Assembly (NCBI RefSeq): GCF_014698335.1
Contig: NZ_JACJSV010000048.1
Span: forward strand, 1-37,565
Origin: Microcystis viridis FACHB-1342
GTDB taxonomy: Bacteria; Cyanobacteriota; Cyanobacteriia; Cyanobacteriales; Microcystaceae
Direction: 5' to 3'
Length of the DNA: 37,565 nucleotides
Below, in pieces: positions 7,908 to 14,985 of the stretch; position 1 is the stretch's first letter; each line of letters opens with the position of its first letter. The position numbers and the translations under genes were made by a program. The notes under the pieces are model-generated. The model was not told the DNA's origin. It ran no database searches and worked only from the letters and a program-made list of their open reading frames with translations.

Positions 7908-7942
7908 GTAATATCACGATGTATCTGATTAGGAGCGATATT

Positions 7943-8557
7943 ATGCGACTTAGTGAAAACTTTTTACAGCCAGCATTGTCAGATGATTTTTACTGGCTCA
8001 ACGAGCCGACGCATTATCGTTTGGGTAATGGCTTGGAAATTTCTACAGATGAAAAAACTGATTTTTGGCAAAACACACACTATGGTTTTCAAAGAGACGA
8101 TGGGCATTGCTTATTGATGCGACAAGTTGGCGATTTTTCCCTAATGACCCAAGTAGAATTTCAGCCTCGGGAAAAATATGATCAATGTGGCCTAATGGTG
8201 CGGATTGACAGTCAGAATTGGATAAAAGTTTCCACGGAATATGAAAGCGAACAAGCTAGTCGGCTTGGTTCTGTGGTGACCAATTTGGGATATTCTGATT
8301 GGGCAACGCAAGACATTTCTTCACGATACCGCGAAATGTGGTATCGCATCAGTAAACGGGGGAGCGATTTTCTGCTAGAGAATTCTTATGATGGGCAGGC
8401 TTGGCTGCAAATGCGGATCACACACTTACACAAGATAGCCGACGATTGCGAAATCGGAGTGTATGCCTGCAGCCCGATAGGCAAAGCGTTTCGCTGTTGT
8501 TTCAAAACCTTGCAAATCTCAGACAATCAGTGGCTGGCAATACCGGAAGCCAGCTAA
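7943..8557 (+). CDS. DUF1349-family protein (concanavalin-like fold)
   Basis: 204 residues from ATG 7943, which has AGGAG seven bases upstream; an in-frame ATG at 7892 lies inside repeat C and has no such site. The sequence shows the DUF1349 pattern: DFWQNTHYGFQRDDGH, then FSLMTQVEFQP..YDQCGLMVRID..NWIKVSTEYE, then SRLGSVVTNLGYSDWATQ, then WYRISKRGSDFLLENSYDG and a closing IGVYACSP segment. The family adopts a beta-sandwich related to glycan-binding lectin folds and includes yeast-like 'regulation of enolase' proteins; its reaction is unknown. The protein is cytosolic (no signal peptide). Confidence 0.82.
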   Translation: MRLSENFLQPALSDDFYWLNEPTHYRLGNGLEISTDEKTDFWQNTHYGFQRDDGHCLLMRQVGDFSLMTQVEFQPREKYDQCGLMVRIDSQNWIKVSTEYESEQASRLGSVVTNLGYSDWATQDISSRYREMWYRISKRGSDFLLENSYDGQAWLQMRITHLHKIADDCEIGVYACSPIGKAFRCCFKTLQISDNQWLAIPEAS

Positions 8558-8675
8558 CAACCGTATGCACCCGACTGGCACTTATGCGCCTTAACGCCTG
8601 GCTTGTTATGGTTCACGGCTTGTCTGTCTTATGCTAGAGTTTCATAATTACCCAAAGCTAATGAGGCAAAAAATA

Positions 8676-9074
8676 ATGACGGACAAAAATAAGCCAGAAG
8701 AAGTTCAAGAAGCAATGATTTCAGTGGGAGTGGGTACAGCCATTGGAGCTAGTGCATCGGCAGTAGTTGGCGGTATGGGACTGGCTGTGGGAGGAACTGC
8801 TCTAGGAGTCGGTATGGCTCCAGTAGCAGCAGCAGGAGCAGTTGTCGGCACAGCAGTTTACGGAACCAAAAAAGCAATAGAAGAACAAGACGCAACGGCA
8901 ATTGGAGCAGCGGCAATTGGTGCGGGTGCTGGAGCCGGTATATCAGCATTAGTTGGAGGTATGGGATTAGCAGTAGGAGGGACGGCAGTTGCAGTGACGA
9001 TGGCTCCCGTAGCGGCAGTAGGAGCAGTAATTGGTTTGGCTGGGTATGGGATCTCTAAATTATTCACTGAGTAA
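8676..9074 (+). CDS. Glycine-zipper protein with two internal repeats
   Basis: 132 residues from ATG 8676 (an upstream ATG at 8631 adds an unlikely leader). After a short charged start the protein is almost wholly Gly/Ala/Val, built from two repeats of about 45 residues (about 18-64 and 74-124), each containing VGGMGLAVGGTA and MAPVAA.GAV. The repeats are separated by a charged linker (TKKAIEEQDATAIG). The GxxxG spacing suggests membrane-inserting helices. Three bases separate its stop from the nuclease-like gene downstream, so they are co-translated. The function is unknown; a pore or a membrane partner for the nuclease is conceivable. Confidence 0.75.
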   Translation: MTDKNKPEEVQEAMISVGVGTAIGASASAVVGGMGLAVGGTALGVGMAPVAAAGAVVGTAVYGTKKAIEEQDATAIGAAAIGAGAGAGISALVGGMGLAVGGTAVAVTMAPVAAVGAVIGLAGYGISKLFTE

Positions 9075-9077
9075 GTA

Positions 9078-9485
9078 ATGGCTAAACGGAAAAGACAGTC
9101 CCCCAATGCTGCTCAAAAATTAGTAAGAGGAGCAATTCGGGACTTTATTAATCAGGTTAATGGCATAGTTATTGAGCCGGAGATAAATACTCCTGTAAAG
9201 GGGACAGAGGCTTGGTATCGGGACAAACTGGCTAGAGAATTAGGAGGAAAAACCGAGGTTTACATTGATAAGGTAGGTAGAATAGATGTCTTAACTAATA
9301 CGGAAATAATTGAAGTTAAAAATACAAAAGGCTGGAAATCAGCGATCGGGCAAATCAAGAGTTATGGACAGTATTATCCCAAGCATAAAATGAGAGTTCA
9401 CCTATTTGGGAAATTGACTGAGAGTAAACTGGAAACTATCCAGAGAGTATGTAACCTAGAAGGTATAACTCTAACTTGGGAATAG
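9078..9485 (+). CDS. Probable PD-(D/E)XK nuclease-fold protein
   Basis: 135 residues. The N-terminus is basic (MAKRKRQSPNAAQKLVRGAI). The core reads TEAWYRDKLARELGGKTEVY, then GRIDVLTNTEIIEVKN, then SAIGQIKSYGQYYP. The ID...(11)...EVK spacing followed by a Gln-containing helix (QIKSYGQYY) fits the PD-(D/E)XK nuclease active site (inference from motif). It is only three bases after the glycine-zipper gene. It may be a restriction-like enzyme, a toxin, or a DNA-repair nuclease; I cannot name a family. Confidence 0.7.
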   Translation: MAKRKRQSPNAAQKLVRGAIRDFINQVNGIVIEPEINTPVKGTEAWYRDKLARELGGKTEVYIDKVGRIDVLTNTEIIEVKNTKGWKSAIGQIKSYGQYYPKHKMRVHLFGKLTESKLETIQRVCNLEGITLTWE

Positions 9486-9506
9486 TATGATCGCCGATTT
9501 AGTAAG

Positions 9507-9892
9507 ATTCGTTCCCTGATGCGAGTCCTACCGCTGCAGCGATCGATTTGAATGATTATAAGCTAAAAACCTCTAGGCACAGCGACGGACGGGAGTGCGA
9601 TCGGATATAGACAAATATGGAGGCATTTTACCTTACTTTTTGGAGCCGTGATCTGTGGGCAATATGACATGATTAATGGAAGAAACAGGGAGTAAAGAGC
9701 ATGACTACCTATCAAGATGTTCGCCGGCAAGTTGAGAATCTCACCCCAGACGAGCAACTTCGCTTATCAAAAGAGTTAGCTGTTACCTCTACGTTGACGC
9801 TGACGGAAGTTTTGGTGTATCCATTACGCTCAGGCAATGTAGAACTTGCCGGCCAGTATCGTGATATTCTTCTCGATCAAGAAAACTTAATT
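9507..9892 (+). repeat. Duplicated segment related to 4983-5640 (repeat B plus PIN pair)
   Basis: From GTTCCCTGATGCGAGTCC onward the sequence follows the block starting near 4987, including the 100 bp upstream of the antitoxin nearly base for base. It lacks 263 bp equivalent to 5292-5554, plus a short part of repeat B around 9550. Homology to the first copy ends at 9892, where a MITE-like element begins. Confidence 0.8.
9701..9892 (+). pseudogene. Collapsed antitoxin-toxin fusion (duplicate of 5209-5849)
   Basis: Begins exactly as the antitoxin at 5209 (MTTYQDVRRQ) but after about 28 residues (KELAV) jumps into the toxin at TSTLTLTEVLVYPL. The junction GCTGTTACC joins GCTG(T) of the antitoxin with (TG)TTACC of the toxin, so the deletion used a TGT microhomology and removed 263 bp. 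By chance the two frames are preserved. Toxin similarity stops at ENLI, where an AGGG-ended element begins at 9893; the frame runs on to 9997 in unrelated sequence. The first catalytic Asp and the last two acidic residues are gone, so it cannot be an active PIN RNase. Confidence 0.88.
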
Positions 9893-10118
9893 AGGGTTTG
9901 CTGTATAGTTCCCCAGAGAGAATCTAGGAGCCACACAGTTGGCAAAATGGTAGTTTCATCCCTTAGTTTCTCAATTTTATCTGGCGTTCGCTCATAAAAG
10001 TGCCAGGGTTTTGAGTCCCTCCGATCGATTTCTCAACGTTTGTTTCTGGCACTTTTCTGGCTGAAAAAGTAACAAAACCCTTTTCTGGTAAGGCTTTCAC
10101 TGATATTCAGCCAGCCCT
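9893..10118. repeat. MITE-like element with AGGG...CCCT ends (family D)
   Basis: A 226-bp non-coding element. Its left end AGGGTTTGCTGTATA and right end TATTCAGCCAGCCCT are imperfect inverted repeats resembling the ends of MITE family A. It is bordered on both sides by AATT (9889-9892 and 10119-10122). Inside is a second inverted repeat, AAAAGTGCCAG / CTGGCACTTTT. It may be a deletion derivative of the same insertion sequence that mobilises family A (inference). Confidence 0.7.
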
Positions 10119-10198
10119 AATTTAGGTTAACTACTCCCCCACAAGCCCGCTTTTAAGTACATATATTCTACCTTTTTGTGATTGCTATTTTGAGTATC

Positions 10199-10283
10199 TT
10201 ACCTATACCCTACTGAATTTTACCTATCAATCTACTTTTCGACTGCAAAAACCAAAATCAGTCCATATCTTGACTGCAAAAAC
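10199..10283 (+). promoter_or_regulatory. Direct repeats upstream of dndB
   Basis: GACTGCAAAAAC occurs twice (10241-10252 and 10272-10283), start-to-start spacing 31 bp, about three helical turns. TTACCTAT occurs at 10199 and 10220, and TACCTAT again at 10368. Such phased repeats upstream of a regulatory gene suggest binding sites for a repressor or activator. Their position 160-240 bp before dndB makes them candidates only. Confidence 0.4.
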
Positions 10284-10360
10284 GGTATTTTAACTTTATA
10301 TGGGCCATTGACAAGCCTAAAAGCTTTCTTTAAACTAGATTCAGTGCATAAACAAAAATT

Positions 10361-10393
10361 CCGATAAGTACCTATTGCAGTAGGACTTCTCGG
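10361..10393. promoter_or_regulatory. Imperfect palindrome upstream of dndB
   Basis: Arms CCGA-t-AAGT-a-CCTA and TAGG-ACTT-c-TCGG pair around the loop TTGCAG. The palindrome ends 48 bases before the dndB start. DndB is known in other bacteria to bind and repress its own operon, so this is a reasonable operator candidate, but it does not match the TACG-N10-CGTA type operator I recall from other dnd systems. Confidence 0.4.
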
Positions 10394-10441
10394 ACGTTTG
10401 TATGTACTTAATTGTTTTTGGACATTTTTTCAAGGTTAATT

Positions 10442-11677
10442 ATGACTCAGATCACATCGGCTGTCAATGACGACGGCTACCGTTCCACTGCTGACATCGT
10501 ACACTGTCAAAGACAAGATGAAGCGCAGACTTTAGCTTTCGCTGATTCGGCCACATCAGGAGCGAGAGTTTTTATTTGTCATGTTTACGAACAGGGGGGA
10601 AGAACTCATCTAGTTTTTTCTCTACCTTGTAGTCTGCTGATTGAATTGGCAAAATTACAGAGTGCTGAAGCTAAAAAGAATAAGTCTAACGCGGACGAAG
10701 TCATGAACAGACCACTTATTCCCCAGCACGTTAACGAGATTGCAAAGTATTTGCTAGATACGGACCAGTATATTTTGCCCCCATTCATCTTTAACTCGAA
10801 TACACCGATCAAAGTTTTTACCTATGGTGCAGGTCCAGTCAAATTCGGTTATGCTGTTATGCCAATAGATGTAGAACTTTATGTTACTGATGGTCAACAT
10901 CGGTTAAAAGCGATCGAAAAAGTTTTACCTGAAAAACCTGACTTGCGTAACGACAGCGTAACTGTGCTGGTAGTTCAAGAAGCAGATATGGATCAAATTC
11001 ATCAAGATTTTGCCGATTGTGCCAAAAATAAACCCATACCTCCCGCTTTATTGGCTGCTTTCGACGTTACCGATCCTCTTGCTAAGTTGACTCGGACAAT
11101 TACTAAAGATTTAGTCATTTTCAATGGACGGATTGATAAAATCTCTCGTACTATCGGAAAAGACACCAAATATATGTTTACTATGAGTCAGTTAAGAATC
11201 GGTGTCGCTGAATTTCTTTTTGGTTCATCTCGAAAACCAGTTATAGAATCTCATTCTCGTCAAAGTAAGAGTGAATTTTTCCTGATGTTAGAGAGATTAA
11301 ATATTTTTTACACAGAATTCGCCAAAAACAATGATACTTGGCGACTTTTGCTACAACCTGCATCTCAAACGGTCAATCTCAACTTGTACGATCTCAGACA
11401 ACAGCGTGTGGATTTTAATACCGTTGGGTTTCAGGTACTTAGTCGAATTGGACATTTAATCTTTTTTGGACAAGAATTCACTGATTTACAGCGAGAAGCT
11501 CTAATTAAAGCACTTGCGGGTTTGGATTATACCCGTGACTCAGCTTTATGGCTAAATAGTATCGTGATTGATGATGCTGGTGCTAAAAAGATAGTTACAC
11601 AGACAACAGCAGTCGATAAAGCGTTTAAAATCGCCAGAGATGCTGTACAAGAGAAAACTGGGATAGTTTTAATCTAG
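10442..11677 (+). CDS. dndB: DNA phosphorothioation regulator DndB (DGQHR protein)
   Basis: 411 residues from ATG 10442, which has AAGG eight bases upstream (an earlier in-frame ATG at 10412 gives a hydrophobic leader and is less likely). The family-defining DGQHR motif is at residues 150-154 (YVTDGQHRLKAIE). RPLIPQHVNEIAKYLLD and ILPPFIF precede it, as in DndB. DndB is not needed for sulfur insertion but controls modification level, acting as a transcriptional repressor of the dnd operon in studied cases. dndC follows after 158 bp. The gap is wide for a strict operon and contains a purine-rich AGAGAGGAG, so dndC may have its own promoter. It could also be another DGQHR protein, but pairing with dndC makes DndB most likely. 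Confidence 0.9.
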   Translation: MTQITSAVNDDGYRSTADIVHCQRQDEAQTLAFADSATSGARVFICHVYEQGGRTHLVFSLPCSLLIELAKLQSAEAKKNKSNADEVMNRPLIPQHVNEIAKYLLDTDQYILPPFIFNSNTPIKVFTYGAGPVKFGYAVMPIDVELYVTDGQHRLKAIEKVLPEKPDLRNDSVTVLVVQEADMDQIHQDFADCAKNKPIPPALLAAFDVTDPLAKLTRTITKDLVIFNGRIDKISRTIGKDTKYMFTMSQLRIGVAEFLFGSSRKPVIESHSRQSKSEFFLMLERLNIFYTEFAKNNDTWRLLLQPASQTVNLNLYDLRQQRVDFNTVGFQVLSRIGHLIFFGQEFTDLQREALIKALAGLDYTRDSALWLNSIVIDDAGAKKIVTQTTAVDKAFKIARDAVQEKTGIVLI

Positions 11678-11835
11678 TTTCGAGTAGATTTAGAGCAATT
11701 CAGTCTTATATACCTTCTGAAATCACAAGCAGAGATCGAGCAGTTTTGCTTTATCTCTCTTTTTGTGTGACTATTGATAGGTTTTACTAATTAGACATAC
11801 AGTATAGAGAGGAGAACTTTAAAAGCATATATGTA

Positions 11836-13437
11836 ATGACCGCAATCCAAACCTCTCTACTACCAAATCGTACTATTGATGAGTTCGTGGAAGATATTAA
11901 ACTACTGACTCAAGAAGTACAAAAGCTCTACTGTTTAGATGAGATTCCTTGGATTATTGGTGTTTCTTGGGGAAAAGATAGTTCAGCAGTTTTACAGTTA
12001 ATCTGGAATGCGATCGCTGATTTACCATTAGAGAAGCGACAAAAAACTATTCATGTGATCACCACCGACACAATGGTTGAAAACCCCATTGTCTCTGCAT
12101 GGGTTAGAAAGTCGATGGAAAAGCTGGAAAAAGCTTCAGAAGCTCATAGAATGCCATTTAAATCACATTTACTCTATCCTGCTGTAGAAGATCGCTTTTG
12201 GAGTGGATTAATAGGTAAGGGTTATCCTGCTCCCCGTTTGAAATTTCGTTGGTGTACTGGAAGACTGAAAATTAACGCTTCTAATAACTTTATTCGTGAA
12301 GTCATCAGAAATTGTGGGGAAACAATATTAGTTTTGGGAATCCGCAAAACAGAAAGCTCTCGTCGTGCTAAGGTGATGGAAAAATTAGAAGCTAAAAGAC
12401 TTCGTGAGCGTTTGAGTCCTAATGCAAATATGCCGAATTCTCTCGTTTATAGTCCGATCGAAGATTGGCGTACTGATGAAGTATGGATGTACTTAATGCA
12501 GTGGGAAAATCCCTGGGGAGGAGACAACAAAGAATTATTAGCAATGTATCGAGGAGCAACTGCGGATAATGAATGTCCCTTAGTGGTAGATACTTCCACT
12601 CCTAGCTGTGGAAGTTCCCGTTTTGGTTGTTGGGTTTGTACTTTGGTAGATAAAGATACATCTCTGAGTATGATGGTTCAGAATGACCAAGAAAAGGAAT
12701 GGTTACAACCACTCGTAGAACTCAGAAATGAATTAGACCTTTTGGATGATAGAGAGAGACGTGATTTTCGTCGTCTTGTTGGGAAAGTACAATTATTTGA
12801 AAGAAACTTAAATGGAGAAATATCGATCGAACCCATACCGGGACCTTATACTAAAAAATGGCGGGAATATTGGCTGAGAAGGGTATTAGAGGCTCAGGAG
12901 AGCGTGCGTACTAATGCTCCAGAGGATATGAAAGATATTACCCTAATTACCACGGAGGAACTCAGCGAAATTCGCCGGATTTGGAGGGAAGAAAAGCACG
13001 AATTTGATGACCAATTACCGAAGATTTATAAACAAGTGACTGGAGAAACTTTTCAAGATCCGCGACCGGGAGCGGATAATAATCTTTTGGGGAGTGAAGA
13101 ATGGGATATCCTCGCGGATATCTGTGCCGAGGATTCCATGCACCTAGAATTATTGGCTAAACTTATCGATACAGAACGTCAATATTTTCTAAAAATCTCT
13201 CGCAAGGGTATTTACAAAGACCTAGAAAAATGCTTTGAGTCTAGTTCTCGTAGTAAAGAGGAAGCGATCGAAAATGCTCGTTATGTCTATGATCTAAAGA
13301 ATGCCGCTCAAAGTGGCAATATTGCTCAGGTGAAAGAACAACTCAAGGAGAGTTTTAGTGAACCGGAAAAAGACCCACAAAAACAGTTAACTTGGGCCAG
13401 TATGAAATTCCCTACAACCGATGAGGAGGAGGAATAA
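11836..13437 (+). CDS. dndC: DNA sulfur modification protein DndC
   Basis: 533 residues, PAPS-reductase/ATP-pyrophosphatase superfamily. The PP-loop SWGKDSSAV starts at residue 44 and FRWCTGRLKI is downstream. A four-cysteine set, C247, C258, C265 and C268 (NECPLV, SCGSSRFGCWVC), is suited to hold the Fe-S cluster described for DndC. DndC activates the DNA phosphate backbone with ATP so that sulfur from a cysteine desulfurase (DndA/IscS) can replace a non-bridging oxygen. Length and motifs are complete. The genes usually following, dndD and dndE, are absent; a MITE begins 12 bp after the stop and a VanX-like gene follows. Either they are elsewhere in the genome or the system is incomplete. 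Confidence 0.93.
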   Translation: MTAIQTSLLPNRTIDEFVEDIKLLTQEVQKLYCLDEIPWIIGVSWGKDSSAVLQLIWNAIADLPLEKRQKTIHVITTDTMVENPIVSAWVRKSMEKLEKASEAHRMPFKSHLLYPAVEDRFWSGLIGKGYPAPRLKFRWCTGRLKINASNNFIREVIRNCGETILVLGIRKTESSRRAKVMEKLEAKRLRERLSPNANMPNSLVYSPIEDWRTDEVWMYLMQWENPWGGDNKELLAMYRGATADNECPLVVDTSTPSCGSSRFGCWVCTLVDKDTSLSMMVQNDQEKEWLQPLVELRNELDLLDDRERRDFRRLVGKVQLFERNLNGEISIEPIPGPYTKKWREYWLRRVLEAQESVRTNAPEDMKDITLITTEELSEIRRIWREEKHEFDDQLPKIYKQVTGETFQDPRPGADNNLLGSEEWDILADICAEDSMHLELLAKLIDTERQYFLKISRKGIYKDLEKCFESSSRSKEEAIENARYVYDLKNAAQSGNIAQVKEQLKESFSEPEKDPQKQLTWASMKFPTTDEEEE

Positions 13438-13448
13438 CGGGTTTATGT

Positions 13449-13671
13449 AGGGTTTGCTGAATAAATCTAACAACCTTGTTGGATAAGGTTTTTAGACTTT
13501 TTTTCCCTCAAAAAGTGCCGACCATTGGAGTGATTGGGGGGAAAATCCCTGGACTTTTTCCCTGAAAATTAGGTAATTGACCACCTGAAAATGGGTAAAA
13601 CCCCACACCCCACACCCCACACCCCACACCCTACACCCTACCCCCACGAAAAACTTTTTGCCGCAAACCCT
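13449..13671 (+). repeat. MITE family A, copy 2
   Basis: 223 bp from AGGGTTTGCTGAATAAATC to TTTTTGCCGCAAACCCT, flanked by a perfect ATGT duplication (13445-13448 and 13672-13675). It contains the CTTGTTGGATAAGG segment, the CCTGAAAATTAGGTAATTG core and the CCCACAC run. Open frames across it on either strand are products of the repeat, not genes. It lies just after dndC. Confidence 0.85.
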
Positions 13672-13727
13672 ATGTAAACTGGCGATCGAGTTGACCATCA
13701 ATAAAATTACCATTTCCCGATGACGAG

Positions 13728-14435
13728 ATGAAACCCTACCAAAAAATTCCTATTCGTGAATGTGGGGAACCCCTAGTACCTATACCCGCAGATAAGTTTG
13801 TTATCCCTTCTCCCCATGCTTACGAGAAATTAGGAGCTAATTATCGCGGTAAATCTCCCTATTTTTTGCGACAAGGGGTGTTAAATCCCCTGATTGATGC
13901 TCAAAACCGTCTGCAAGTCTATCAACCCGGTTGGCAAATTTTGATTTTTGATGCCTATCGACCGATCGAAGTGCAACAATTTATGGTCGATTATAGTTTT
14001 CAGACTCTCCTAGACACAAGAGGGTTAGCCAAAGAGAAACTATCGGAGGCAGAAAGTCAAGCGATTTTAACAGAAGTTTACACTATTTGGGCGGTTCCCA
14101 GTGATAATGCCGCCACCCCGCCACCCCATAGTACCGGAGCGGCGATCGATATTACCCTAGTGGATGAGAAGGGACAAGCCATCGACATGGGTGGAGAAAT
14201 CGATGAGATCGGAGAGCGATCGCATCCCGATTATTATATCGCCGCAAAAAGCCCGCAAGAACAGAGCTATCATCAAAAACGAGTTTTATTGGCTAAAGTG
14301 ATGAAGGAGGCGGGATTTAGCCGACATAAGGGGGAATGGTGGCATTTTTCCCTAGGGGATCAGATGTGGGCCTGGTCGCTCGATCGACCCTACGCCATCT
14401 ATGGCAGAGTTGAGGATCAGGGAGATAGCTGTTAG
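13728..14435 (+). CDS. D-alanyl-D-alanine dipeptidase, VanX/DdpX-like (peptidase M15)
   Basis: 235 residues. The VanX zinc and catalytic pattern is complete: DAYRP with R78, SxHxxGxAxD as H134 ... D141, and EWWH with E203 and H206, with the same spacings as VanX H116, D123, E181 and H184. The enzyme hydrolyses D-Ala-D-Ala. In bacteria without vancomycin-resistance genes, as here, it serves peptidoglycan recycling or use of D-Ala as nutrient rather than resistance. No signal peptide is visible, so it is probably cytosolic. No vanH or vanA neighbours are present. It begins about 55 bp after a MITE. Confidence 0.92.
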   Translation: MKPYQKIPIRECGEPLVPIPADKFVIPSPHAYEKLGANYRGKSPYFLRQGVLNPLIDAQNRLQVYQPGWQILIFDAYRPIEVQQFMVDYSFQTLLDTRGLAKEKLSEAESQAILTEVYTIWAVPSDNAATPPPHSTGAAIDITLVDEKGQAIDMGGEIDEIGERSHPDYYIAAKSPQEQSYHQKRVLLAKVMKEAGFSRHKGEWWHFSLGDQMWAWSLDRPYAIYGRVEDQGDSC

Positions 14436-14498
14436 GGGTAAACTGAAAGCAGCTGGTCTATATCAATACTGATATACTAACAAAAGAAGACTCAAAGC

Positions 14499-14903
14499 TT
14501 AGACCGGCTTCTGATCGATGATCGCCAAGATTTGCTCAACAAAAGCTTGGTGATCAACCACTGGTTTAGAAATATAACCATCGGCCTGACTCTGCTTGAG
14601 AAAATTCTCTCGATCGCCCTCCATAGCGTGAGCAGTGACGAGAATAACGGGTAAATCGGCGGTTTCGGGGTTAGCTTTGAGAATTTGGCTGATTTTAATG
14701 CCATCTACCGCTTTCCCTTCATAGACACTATGGGAGAGGGAGACATCCATTAAGATCACGTCCGCTTTCTTGTCCCGAGCAATACGAAGCACTTCTTCCA
14801 CGTCTTCAGTCCCTTTGACCTCTAGACCACCTCGTTTAGTCAAAATTTTGGCAAAAACGCGAAAATTTATCGGGTCGTCTTCTACAATCAAAACAGTTGT
14901 CAT
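14499..14903 (-). CDS. Single-domain response regulator (CheY-like)
   Basis: 134 residues, a receiver domain alone. The acidic pair is E8-D9-D10, the phospho-acceptor is D53 (ILMDVSL), the switch threonine is T90 (LVTAHA) and the conserved lysine is K113 (ISKPV). With no output domain it must act by protein contact. No histidine kinase is nearby, so its partner is encoded elsewhere. It is transcribed divergently from the gyrase-like gene, whose start is 82 bp away; the two share a short promoter region. Confidence 0.93.
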   Translation of the reverse strand: MTTVLIVEDDPINFRVFAKILTKRGGLEVKGTEDVEEVLRIARDKKADVILMDVSLSHSVYEGKAVDGIKISQILKANPETADLPVILVTAHAMEGDRENFLKQSQADGYISKPVVDHQAFVEQILAIIDQKPV

Positions 14904-14985
14904 AGGGAAGCTCAGGGATAAACAAGGTTAAAACGGGCAAAATGCCCTATGATTCACAGCTAGACAGATTAAAAACGAGAGACTC

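Larger units (their letters stand above)
7434..7942. other. Intergenic repeat-filled stretch
   Basis: Holds a palindrome (7516-7540), a repeat B copy (about 7617-7750) and repeat C copy 2 (7770-7907). No additional gene was recognised. The promoter of xisH should lie near its left edge and that of the DUF1349 gene near the right edge, but no clear -10/-35 pair stands out. Confidence 0.5.

Noticed and set aside
8749-9106. Leu/Pro-rich minus-strand frames opposite the glycine-zipper gene
   Set aside because: Complement of a Gly/Ala repeat region; they have no independent start signals.
13728-14435. Vancomycin resistance
   Set aside because: The gene is VanX-like, but no vanH, vanA or vanRS genes are near; VanX-type dipeptidases are ordinary in bacteria with other roles.
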